Of a stretch of 36,083 nt of DNA, positions 15,345 through 22,374 are shown in pieces. Within the stretch, counting starts at the first letter, position 1; each line of letters starts with the position of its first letter. Under the pieces are notes generated by a model that had not been told where the DNA came from, did not search any database, and was given only the letters and a program-made list of their open reading frames with translations. Both the position numbers and the translations under genes were made by a program. Source of the stretch: Acidobacteriota bacterium (GTDB taxonomy: Bacteria; Acidobacteriota; Vicinamibacteria; Vicinamibacterales; SCN-69-37). The stretch is taken from NCBI GenBank assembly GCA_013203475.1, contig JABMNV010000238.1, positions 1-36,083 on the forward strand, read 5' to 3'.

Positions 15345-16694
15345 ATGAGCGAGTCAACGAACGATCTGGATCGGCGTGATTTCCTGAAACTGGGTAGCGC
15401 AGCGGTTGTGGCAGGCGCCGTCGCGGCGCGGTCGAGACCGACCGTGCAGGCACAGTCGTCCGGTGGCTTCCTGGCCGCTCCGCCTATTGACCTCGTTCGC
15501 ATCGGGTTTGTCGGCGTGGGCCTGCAAGGCGGGAGCCATGTCAACAACCTTCTGAAGATCCCCGGCTGTCGAATTGCGGCCGTGTGCGACATCCGCAAGG
15601 AGCGCACAGATTGGGCGACCAAGGTCATCACCGAGGCCGGTCACCCCGCGCCCACGGCGTACACCAATGGACCGCGCGACTTCGAACGGCTATGCGCCGA
15701 CGAAGACCTGGATCTGGTGTACACCGCCACGCCGTGGGAGTGGCATGTGCCGGTGATGCTGGCCGCCATGTCACACGGAAAGCACGCGGCCACTGAAGTG
15801 CCGGCCGCGACCAGTGTCGAGGATTGCTGGGCGTTGGTGGAGTCGGCTGAGAAGTACAAGAAGCACGCCATCATGATGGAGAACTGCAACTACGGCCGGA
15901 CCGAGATGATGGCGTTCAATATCATCAAGCAGGGATTGCTCGGCGATGTGTTGCACGCTGAAGGCGGGTATTTACACGATCTGCGTTCGATCAAATTCGA
16001 GGACAGGAACGAGGGCCTGTGGCGTCGCGCATGGGCGATGAAGCTCAACGGCAACTTATATCCGACCCACGGACTGGGGCCGGTGGCCAACTGCATGGAC
16101 ATCAATCGTGGTGACCGCTATGACTACATCGTGTCGATGGCCGGACCGTCTCGAGGACTTCAGGATTGGGCCCGCGAACACTATCCTGCAGACTCGTCGA
16201 AGCGGCAGGAAACGTACGTCCTCGGGGATGTGCATACCAGTCTCGTCAAGACCGCCAATGGCAAGACGATCATGGTGCAGTTCAACACGAACTTGCCGCG
16301 GCCGTACAGCCGCATCAACCAGATGCAAGGCACCAAGGGAATCATTCAGGGATATCCTGACCGCGTGTACATCGAGGGGCGCGGCCGCAATCACCAGTGG
16401 GTCGACGCGGCGGAACTGCGTGAGGAATTCGATCATCCGCTGTGGCGTGAGATGGACGAGCGGGCGGCCGGTGCCGGGCATGGTGGCATGGACTACATGG
16501 AAGACTACCGCCTCATCAAGTGCCTTCGCGAGGGACTGGCGACCGATATGACCGTGTATGACGCCGCCAGTATGAGTGCGTTGGTGGAACTGACGGCCCG
16601 GTCCAACGAGAGCAAGAGTCGGCCGTTGGACATCCCTGACTTCACGCGCGGCCAGTGGCGCACCAATCCGAAACTCGAGATCGTTCACGCCTGA
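15345..16694 (+). CDS. Tat-exported Gfo/Idh/MocA family oxidoreductase
   Basis: The 449-residue protein starts at ATG 15345, with AAGGGGAG just upstream. It has a twin-arginine signal (DRRDFLKLGSAAVVAG), so it is exported folded with its cofactor. The Rossmann motif is GFVGVGLQGGSH near residue 55, and the ATEVPAA segment corresponds to the EKP-type region of Gfo/Idh enzymes, here lacking the usual EKP lysine. Members oxidise or rearrange sugars; exported ones include Acidobacteriota and Planctomycetota enzymes related to GH109. The position directly before a Na+/solute symporter (7 nt) implies that its product or substrate is a sugar that is then imported. The sugar is unknown. Confidence 0.88.
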   Translation: MSESTNDLDRRDFLKLGSAAVVAGAVAARSRPTVQAQSSGGFLAAPPIDLVRIGFVGVGLQGGSHVNNLLKIPGCRIAAVCDIRKERTDWATKVITEAGHPAPTAYTNGPRDFERLCADEDLDLVYTATPWEWHVPVMLAAMSHGKHAATEVPAATSVEDCWALVESAEKYKKHAIMMENCNYGRTEMMAFNIIKQGLLGDVLHAEGGYLHDLRSIKFEDRNEGLWRRAWAMKLNGNLYPTHGLGPVANCMDINRGDRYDYIVSMAGPSRGLQDWAREHYPADSSKRQETYVLGDVHTSLVKTANGKTIMVQFNTNLPRPYSRINQMQGTKGIIQGYPDRVYIEGRGRNHQWVDAAELREEFDHPLWREMDERAAGAGHGGMDYMEDYRLIKCLREGLATDMTVYDAASMSALVELTARSNESKSRPLDIPDFTRGQWRTNPKLEIVHA

Positions 16695-16701
16695 GGGAGC
16701 G

Positions 16702-18465
16702 ATGCAGCTGACTCCGCTCGATTGGTCGATCATCGTCGGCGTCCTCGCCGTGTCCTTCGCGCCAGCGGTTTACATGGCGCGCCGGGCCGGTGTCAGCACG
16801 ACCGAGTTCTTTACGTCCGGACGCGCGGCGCCGTGGTGGCTGGTCGGCGTCTCGATGGTGGCGACCACGTTCAGTACGGACACGCCGAATCTGGTCACGA
16901 ACCTCGTGCGAGAGGGGGGCGTAGCCGCCAACTGGGTCTGGTGGGCGTTCCTGCTGACCGGCATGGCGACCGTGTTTTTCTACGCCAAGTTGTGGCGACG
17001 TTTGGGGGTCGTGACCGACCTTGAGTTCTACGAGTTGCGCTACTCGGGAGCTCCGGCCAAGTGGGTGCGCGGCTTCAGGGCCATCTACCTCGGACTGCTG
17101 TTTAACGTCCTCATCATGGCGGCGGTCAACCTTGCCGCCGCCAAGATTGCGAACGTGCTGCTCGGATGGCCCATGTGGCAGACACTCATGGTCTGCAGCG
17201 TTCTCAACATCGGGTTTGCGGCGACCTCTGGTCTCTGGGGTGTGTTGGTGACCGACCTGCTGCAGTTCGGCGTGGCCATGTCGGGCTCCCTGGCTGCGGC
17301 CTACTACGCCCTGCAACGACCCGAGGTCGGCGGGCTCGACGGCCTGGTGGCCAGAATCCCGCAAGGCACGCTGGCGATGTTGCCCGACTTTGGCGATTGG
17401 AGTGTCGCTGTGCCTATCTTCATTGTGCCGTTGACGGTGCAGTGGTGGTCGGCGTGGTACCCGGGTTCAGAGCCCGGCGGCGGCAGCTACATCGCGCAGC
17501 GCATGCTGGCCGCTCGGTCTGAACGGGACGCCATGGCGGGGACACTCTTTTTCAACGCCGCACACTACGCGCTGAGACCATGGCCCTGGTTAATCGTGGC
17601 GTTGTGTTCGATGCTCGTGTTTCCAGAGGTGGCGGATATCGGGCGCGCGTTGCCGCACGTGGATGCCGGTCTTCTCGGCAATGACATGGCGTACCCGGCG
17701 ATGTTGACCTTTCTGCCGGCGGGGCTCCTCGGGTTGGTGGTGGCGGGTTTGCTGTCGGCGTACGTGTCGACAATTTCCACTCATTTGAACTGGGGCACGT
17801 CGTACCTGGTGCAGGACTTTTATCGCCGATTCTTGCGGGCCGATCGCACCGAGGCGCACTACGTGATGATGGGCAGGTTGGTCACGGCGGGGCTTATGAT
17901 CGTGGCGGCGTTGGTCACGCTGGTACTCGAGTCTGCCCGTGGCAGTTTCAATTTGCTGCTGTCGATCGGCGCCGGTACCGGGTTGCTGTATTTGTTGCGC
18001 TGGTTCTGGTGGCGCATCAATGCGTGGAGTGAGATCGCTGCCATGGCCAGTTCATTCGTGCTGGCCGTCACGTTGTTTGTGCTCGAGCGGCAGGGGGTGG
18101 CGTGGCCAAGCCACCTCACACTCATCGCGACCGTTGCGATCACCACCGCCATTTGGGTCGTCGTGGCATATTCGACACGCCAAACTGATCCTGAGACCCT
18201 GCGGTCGTTTTATCGATTGGCGCGCCCTGCCGGTCCGGGCTGGGCTGCCGTGCGGGCAGAGTGTGGTGACCTCGCGCCCGTGGATGGGCTCAACAATGCG
18301 TTCCTTGGCTGGGCGCTCGGGTGTGTCGCGGTGTATAGCGCCCTCTTCGGCACAGGGCATGTGCTGCTCGGGAACAACAGTGGGGCAGTGGTGGCGGGTG
18401 TCATCTGCATTGGAAGCACGATATTGCTGTGGCGGTTACTCCCTCGGTTGTGGGCGACGTCGTAG
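16702..18465 (+). CDS. Sodium:solute symporter (SSS family)
   Basis: The 587-residue integral membrane protein has about 13 hydrophobic segments. Typical SSS landmarks include an FFTSGR segment at the first loop, the FSTDTP region in TM2 and the AYVSTISTHLNWG segment in the middle, where SSS proteins have their sodium-site serines and threonines. GAGGGAG precedes the ATG. Members import sugars, amino acids or organic acids with Na+. Its neighbours are an exported sugar-type oxidoreductase upstream and sugar kinase and nucleotidyltransferase genes downstream, which argues for a sugar or sugar-acid substrate. Its 3' end overlaps the following gene by 37 nt. Confidence 0.92.
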   Translation: MQLTPLDWSIIVGVLAVSFAPAVYMARRAGVSTTEFFTSGRAAPWWLVGVSMVATTFSTDTPNLVTNLVREGGVAANWVWWAFLLTGMATVFFYAKLWRRLGVVTDLEFYELRYSGAPAKWVRGFRAIYLGLLFNVLIMAAVNLAAAKIANVLLGWPMWQTLMVCSVLNIGFAATSGLWGVLVTDLLQFGVAMSGSLAAAYYALQRPEVGGLDGLVARIPQGTLAMLPDFGDWSVAVPIFIVPLTVQWWSAWYPGSEPGGGSYIAQRMLAARSERDAMAGTLFFNAAHYALRPWPWLIVALCSMLVFPEVADIGRALPHVDAGLLGNDMAYPAMLTFLPAGLLGLVVAGLLSAYVSTISTHLNWGTSYLVQDFYRRFLRADRTEAHYVMMGRLVTAGLMIVAALVTLVLESARGSFNLLLSIGAGTGLLYLLRWFWWRINAWSEIAAMASSFVLAVTLFVLERQGVAWPSHLTLIATVAITTAIWVVVAYSTRQTDPETLRSFYRLARPAGPGWAAVRAECGDLAPVDGLNNAFLGWALGCVAVYSALFGTGHVLLGNNSGAVVAGVICIGSTILLWRLLPRLWATS

Positions 18466-19304
18466 CGCTGGTCCTGGCTCGTGGCCTGGGACGGCGTATG
18501 CGCGAGGCGCATTCCGGAGCCGGGGTCGCGCTGACACCCGCTCAGGAAACGGCGGCTGCCGCAGGCCTCAAGGGCATGATGCCGATGCTGGGCCCGGATG
18601 GTCGGCTGCGGCCGTTTCTGGACTACACCCTGAGCCAGTTGGCGGATGCGGGCTATACCCGCGTCGGGCTCATTGTCGCGCCCGAAACCGCCGAGGCTGG
18701 AGGGCCAGATCCGCTGCGGCAGTACTACCGAGGACAGGGGCAGCCCACACGTCTGTCGGTGTCGTTTGTCGTTCAGACCGAGCCCAGGGGGACGGCAGAT
18801 GCGGTCTGGGCCGCCGCAGATTTTGTGGGCGCGTCGCCCTTCATCGTTCTCAACGCCGACAACCTCTATGGCGTGGACGTGCTCAGCGCCCTTCGTCAGG
18901 CGCACGGGCCCGCCCTGCCAGTCTATGAACGGGACCAACTTGTCGACTCGAGCTCGATTCCTTTCGAACGCGTGGCCGCGTTTGCCCTGCTGACGCTGGG
19001 CGCGGACGACACACTGGATGACATTGTTGAGAAACCAGGGGCCGCGGCGATGGCCGCCGCCGGGCCGAAGGCGCTTATCAGCATGAACTGTTGGCGTGGG
19101 GACCGGCGGCTGTTGGACGCGTGTCGTGACGTTGAGATCTCAGTCCGAGGGGAGCTTGAATTGCCCATGGCCGTACGTCTGGCCGTGCAGCGAGGCGTCC
19201 GATTCAAGGGACTGCCGGCCAAAGGGCCCGTGTTGGATTTGTCCAGGCGCGAGGATGTGGGCATGGTGGTCGACCGCTTGCGCGGGATGCAGGTACAGAC
19301 GTGA
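18429..19304 (+). CDS. Sugar-phosphate nucleotidyltransferase
   Basis: The 291-residue protein has the NTP_transferase signature LARGLGRRMRE near the N-terminus, a nucleotide/metal segment FIVLNADNLYG near residue 143 and a DIVEKPG stretch near residue 200. These match enzymes that join a sugar-1-phosphate to an NTP to make an NDP-sugar. An insert after the first motif (about residues 30-50) makes it atypical. The GTG start lies within the end of the symporter gene; GTG 18450 is an alternative. It precedes the GHMP sugar kinase by 13 nt, so the pair would form kinase plus pyrophosphorylase of a salvage route. The sugar and nucleotide cannot be told from sequence. Confidence 0.82.
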   Translation: MAVTPSVVGDVVALVLARGLGRRMREAHSGAGVALTPAQETAAAAGLKGMMPMLGPDGRLRPFLDYTLSQLADAGYTRVGLIVAPETAEAGGPDPLRQYYRGQGQPTRLSVSFVVQTEPRGTADAVWAAADFVGASPFIVLNADNLYGVDVLSALRQAHGPALPVYERDQLVDSSSIPFERVAAFALLTLGADDTLDDIVEKPGAAAMAAAGPKALISMNCWRGDRRLLDACRDVEISVRGELELPMAVRLAVQRGVRFKGLPAKGPVLDLSRREDVGMVVDRLRGMQVQT

Positions 19305-19317
19305 CGGAGCTACAGAC

Positions 19318-20655
19318 ATGACCGCAGACGCGATGGCCGCATGTCTGCAAGCGGCTGGCTACCGTCCGGATGCCGCAGCGTCTCGTGCGGCGTGGCTGGA
19401 CTGTGCAGCGGTGGAATTCCAACGGGTGACGGGGGCACTGCCCGAGTGGCGATGGTGTGTTCCGGGGCGCATCGAAGTGTTTGGCAAACACACCGACTAT
19501 GCGGGCGGACAGTCACTGCTGGCGGCTGTGCCCCGAGGGTTTGCCGTGGTCGCGCGCCCGCGCACGGATGGATGCGTGCGCGTGATTGATGCCCGCCATG
19601 GTGACGTCGCGGTCATCGATGTTGACGATCGTGACCGGGTGTGGCGCGGCTGGGCGAACTATGCCGCCGTGGTCGTCAGGCGGTTGGCGATGAATTTTCC
19701 GGGTGCGTCACTGGGTGCCGATATCGCGATTGCCAGCGACCTGCCCAGAGCCGCGGGGCTGAGCAGCTCAAGTGCCCTGGTCGTGGGTGTGGCTCTGGCG
19801 TTGGTCCGTCGGGCCGGGTTGGAGAGACACGAACTCTGGCGGCAGGACATTGCTGGGGTGGAAGACCTGGCCTGGTATCTCGGCTGTGTCGAGAACGGAC
19901 TGACGTACAAGTCACTGGCCGGGAGCGCCGGAGTGGGCACACACGGCGGTAGCCAAGACCACACGGCCATCCTGGCCTGTCAGGCCGGATGTGTCAGCCA
20001 GTATGGGTTTATTCCGGTCCGCTCGCTTGGTACGGCCGTGATGGCTGCCCAGTGGCGGTTCGTGGTCGCCTCGAGCGGTGTGCACGCCGACAAGGCTGGA
20101 TCCGTGCGAGTCCGGTATAACCGCGCGTCGCTGGCGGTGCGAGCACTCTTGGAGCTATGGAATCGCTTCGCGCCAGAACCGGCCGCGTCACTGGGCGCGG
20201 CGCTGAGCTGTGGTGAGGAGTCTGAGGCGCAGATGCGTCACGCCATCGCCCGGACTCCGATCTCGGATTTTTCGCGCGAGGATCTGGAGCGACGCCTGAC
20301 CCAGTTTGTTGGCGAGACCGCGCGTGTGCCGCTGGCGGCGGCGGCCTTCGCGTCGGCCGACCGGTCAGCTCTGCGGGCCTTGGCGGAGGCGTCCCAGCAG
20401 GGGGCCGAGCAGGGGCTGAACAATCAAATTCCAGAGACCGTCGCGCTGTGTGGTCTGGCGTACGACGAGGGGGCGTTTGGCGCGTCGGCCTTTGGGGCCG
20501 GATTTGGCGGCAGCGTCTGGGCGATGGTGCCGGCTGGGGAGGCCGACGACTTCGGTGCCGCCTGGATCGAGCGGTACCGAGAGGCGTTCCCGCATCGCGA
20601 CAAGGCCGAGTGGTTTTCAGCCTCACCAGGTCCAGCTGCCGTCGAAGTGGCGTGA
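19318..20655 (+). CDS. Galactokinase-like GHMP sugar kinase
   Basis: The 445-residue protein has the three GHMP motifs. Motif 1 is GRIEVFGKHTDY (residues 50-61), motif 2 is the phosphate loop GLSSSSAL (147-154), and motif 3 is GAGFGGSVWAMV near the C-terminus. The likely catalytic Asp is D214 (GGSQDH) and the likely catalytic Arg is R51. The galactokinase signature normally reads GEHTDY; here the Glu that contacts the sugar's 6-hydroxyl is Lys (K57), so the substrate may not be galactose. GGAG lies before the ATG at 19318. The reading frame continues upstream of this ATG, but that part overlaps the nucleotidyltransferase and is not coding. The product would be a sugar-1-phosphate for the upstream enzyme. 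Confidence 0.87.
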   Translation: MTADAMAACLQAAGYRPDAAASRAAWLDCAAVEFQRVTGALPEWRWCVPGRIEVFGKHTDYAGGQSLLAAVPRGFAVVARPRTDGCVRVIDARHGDVAVIDVDDRDRVWRGWANYAAVVVRRLAMNFPGASLGADIAIASDLPRAAGLSSSSALVVGVALALVRRAGLERHELWRQDIAGVEDLAWYLGCVENGLTYKSLAGSAGVGTHGGSQDHTAILACQAGCVSQYGFIPVRSLGTAVMAAQWRFVVASSGVHADKAGSVRVRYNRASLAVRALLELWNRFAPEPAASLGAALSCGEESEAQMRHAIARTPISDFSREDLERRLTQFVGETARVPLAAAAFASADRSALRALAEASQQGAEQGLNNQIPETVALCGLAYDEGAFGASAFGAGFGGSVWAMVPAGEADDFGAAWIERYREAFPHRDKAEWFSASPGPAAVEVA

Positions 20656-20663
20656 TCATCATG

Positions 20664-20683
20664 TAAAATGCCATACATATGGC
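20664..20683 (+). promoter_or_regulatory. -10-like TAAAAT and small dyad over the ferredoxin start
   Basis: TAAAAT (20664-20669) lies 9 nt before the ferredoxin ATG, and no ribosome site is present. It is followed at once by the dyad GCCATA-CA-TATGGC (20670-20683), which covers the start codon. This could be a promoter with an operator at the transcription start, giving a short-leader or leaderless mRNA. The dyad may also be chance. Confidence 0.4.
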
Positions 20684-20939
20684 GTACATCATTACTGAGC
20701 CCTGCATTGGGACAAAAGATACGGCCTGCGTCGACGTGTGCCCGGTCGACTGCATCCATCCTCGCAAGGACGAGGGAGGCTACGAAGAGGCGAAAATGCT
20801 CTACATCCACCCCGACGAGTGCATCGATTGCGGTGCGTGTGTGCCTGCGTGTCCCGTGGAGGCGATCTTCGCCCTCGACGAGGTGCCCGACAAGTGGCAG
20901 AGCTTCATCGAAGTGAACTCGGAGTACTTTCAGAAGTAG
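20679..20939 (+). CDS. 7Fe-type ([3Fe-4S][4Fe-4S]) ferredoxin
   Basis: The 86-residue protein has two cysteine clusters. The first, C9 in CIGTKDT followed by ACVDVCPVDC, lacks the second Cys of a CxxC pair (G11-T12 take its place), as in 7Fe ferredoxins with one [3Fe-4S] cluster. The second, ECIDCGACVPACP, is a complete [4Fe-4S] motif. The C-terminus (EVPDKWQSFIEVN) also resembles this family. It carries electrons in the cytoplasm for redox enzymes. It ends directly at the GTG of coaA, implying co-expression. It is not BoxA, which is a much larger flavin reductase; whether it feeds BoxB indirectly is unknown. Confidence 0.94.
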   Translation: MAYIITEPCIGTKDTACVDVCPVDCIHPRKDEGGYEEAKMLYIHPDECIDCGACVPACPVEAIFALDEVPDKWQSFIEVNSEYFQK

Positions 20940-21872
20940 GTGGCGTCGCCGTACCTCGATTTTGATCGCGGCTCGTGGGCAGCCCTTCGGGCTGCCACTC
21001 CGCTGACCCTTGGCGAGGCCGATCTGGCGGAGCTTCAGGGCTTGAACGAACGCGTCTCGATTGAGGAAGTTGAGACCATCTACCTGCCGTTGTCGCGGCT
21101 GCTGAATCTCCACATCAGCGCGACTCAGACACTGCATAAGGCAACCGATACGTTCCTGGGGAGCCTTCACGCGCCGACGCCGTACGTGATTGGGGTCGCT
21201 GGCAGCGTGGCGGTGGGCAAGAGTACATTTGCACGTATTCTCAAGGCGCTGCTGGCACGGTGGCCGGACCATCCCAGGGTCGACCTGGTGACGACGGACG
21301 GCTTCCTCCTGCCGAACCGCGAGTTGGAGACTCGTGGCCTGCTAGACCGCAAGGGGTTTCCCAACAGCTACGATGTTCGCAAACTCGTGCAGTTCATGGT
21401 GGACGTCAAGGACGGCACGAGTGCCGTCCACGCCCCCGTCTATTCCCACCAGGCGTATGACATTGTGCCCGGCGAGTTTCAGGTCGTCGATCGGCCCGAC
21501 ATCGTCATCGTCGAAGGGCTGAATGTGTTGCAGACGGGGGAAGGGCAGGGTGGGCGTCCGGCCCGAATGTTTGTGTCCGATTTTTTCGATTTTTCGATCT
21601 ATATGGACGCGCCCGAAGAGGAGATTGAAGCGTGGTATGTGGCGCGGTTTCAGGCGCTGCGCGAGACCGTGTTTCAGGATCCCCGTTCGTACTTTCACCG
21701 GTATGCGAGTGTGTCAGACGCCGTCGCCGAACAGACGGCGCGCGAAATCTGGCGAAGCATCAACGGTGTCAACCTTCGGGACAACATCTTCCCGACGCGC
21801 GACCGCGCCAGGCTGGTCCTCGAAAAGGGACCGGCGCATGCCGTGCAGCGCATCCGTCTGCGCAACGTCTGA
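20940..21872 (+). CDS. coaA: Type I pantothenate kinase
   Basis: The 310-residue protein matches prokaryotic type I pantothenate kinase, the first step of coenzyme A synthesis. The Walker A loop [12 protein letters not shown] is at residues 85-96. Further on are the DLVTTDGFL segment, the KGFPNSYD region and a [13 protein letters not shown] stretch, all characteristic of CoaA. The GTG start immediately follows the ferredoxin stop codon (TAG-GTG), so translation is probably coupled. Enzymes of this type are inhibited by CoA. CoA supply suits a locus full of CoA-thioester enzymes, but that link is only contextual. Its end faces the thioesterase gene 15 nt away. Confidence 0.95.
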   Translation: MASPYLDFDRGSWAALRAATPLTLGEADLAELQGLNERVSIEEVETIYLPLSRLLNLHISATQTLHKATDTFLGSLHAPTPYVIGVAGSVAVGKSTFARILKALLARWPDHPRVDLVTTDGFLLPNRELETRGLLDRKGFPNSYDVRKLVQFMVDVKDGTSAVHAPVYSHQAYDIVPGEFQVVDRPDIVIVEGLNVLQTGEGQGGRPARMFVSDFFDFSIYMDAPEEEIEAWYVARFQALRETVFQDPRSYFHRYASVSDAVAEQTAREIWRSINGVNLRDNIFPTRDRARLVLEKGPAHAVQRIRLRNV

Positions 21873-21887
21873 CAGGCGAACCGGCCC

Positions 21888-22367
21888 CTAGGTGTTATTG
21901 GTATTGAGGCGCTGTTTGGACTTGAGTCTCGCCTCCCGACGCTCCGCGGCCTCGGCGGCTTTCTGGCGTTCGGCGTCGGACGTGAGTGTCAAGGGCGGGA
22001 TGGGCACGCGGCCGCCTTCACGGTCGATCGCGACGAAGGTCAGATAGGCCCGGCTGGTCATCTTTCTGACGCCCGTCAGCGTTTCTTCTGAAAACACTTC
22101 GACTTCGACTTCAAGCGACGTTGTCCAGGTCGCGGTGACGCGCGCCTGCAAGATGATCATGTCGCCGACCTTGATCGAGTGCAGGAACTGGAGTCCATCG
22201 ACGGCCGCGGTCACCAGCAGGCTTCGCGTGTGCCGATGACACGCGATGGCTCCCGCAATGTCGATGAGGTGCATGACCGTCCCACCGAGAATGAACCCGA
22301 GGGGGTTGGCATCGTTCGGCAGGACGACCTGCACCATCTCCGTGTAGGAATCGGCAGGCGACGACAT
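21888..22367 (-). CDS. Acyl-CoA thioesterase, hotdog fold
   Basis: The protein of about 159 residues has the YciA/BFIT-type hotdog signature: an N-terminal PNDANPLGFILGGTVMHLIDIAGAI helix region with the conserved Asp, then the VDGLQFLHSIKVGD strand. This predicts hydrolysis of acyl-CoA thioesters. The tail is a charged segment rich in Ala, Glu and Arg. An ATG at 22367 is the likely start, although TTG 22391, which lies inside the end of the upstream gene, is in frame. It follows the large surface protein gene on the same strand with a gap of only 7 nt. The acyl chain is unknown. Confidence 0.88.
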   Translation of the reverse strand: MSSPADSYTEMVQVVLPNDANPLGFILGGTVMHLIDIAGAIACHRHTRSLLVTAAVDGLQFLHSIKVGDMIILQARVTATWTTSLEVEVEVFSEETLTGVRKMTSRAYLTFVAIDREGGRVPIPPLTLTSDAERQKAAEAAERREARLKSKQRLNTNNT

Positions 22368-22374
22368 CGGGGTG

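Noticed and set aside
14185-15453. Long open minus-strand frame of 422 codons opposite the hydroxyacyl-CoA dehydrogenase and hydratase genes
   Set aside because: The product is low-complexity Arg/Ser/Ala/Pro-rich text with no domain, and both plus-strand genes have intact catalytic motifs; it is an antisense shadow typical of GC-rich DNA.
19096-19317. Upstream extension of the galactokinase-like reading frame
   Set aside because: It overlaps the end of the nucleotidyltransferase in another frame and is Cys/Arg-rich noise; ATG 19318 with GGAG upstream is the sensible start.
20679-20939. Ferredoxin as the missing BoxA reductase
   Set aside because: BoxA is a large iron-sulfur flavoprotein with an FNR-type domain; this 86-residue protein has neither flavin nor NADPH-binding regions.
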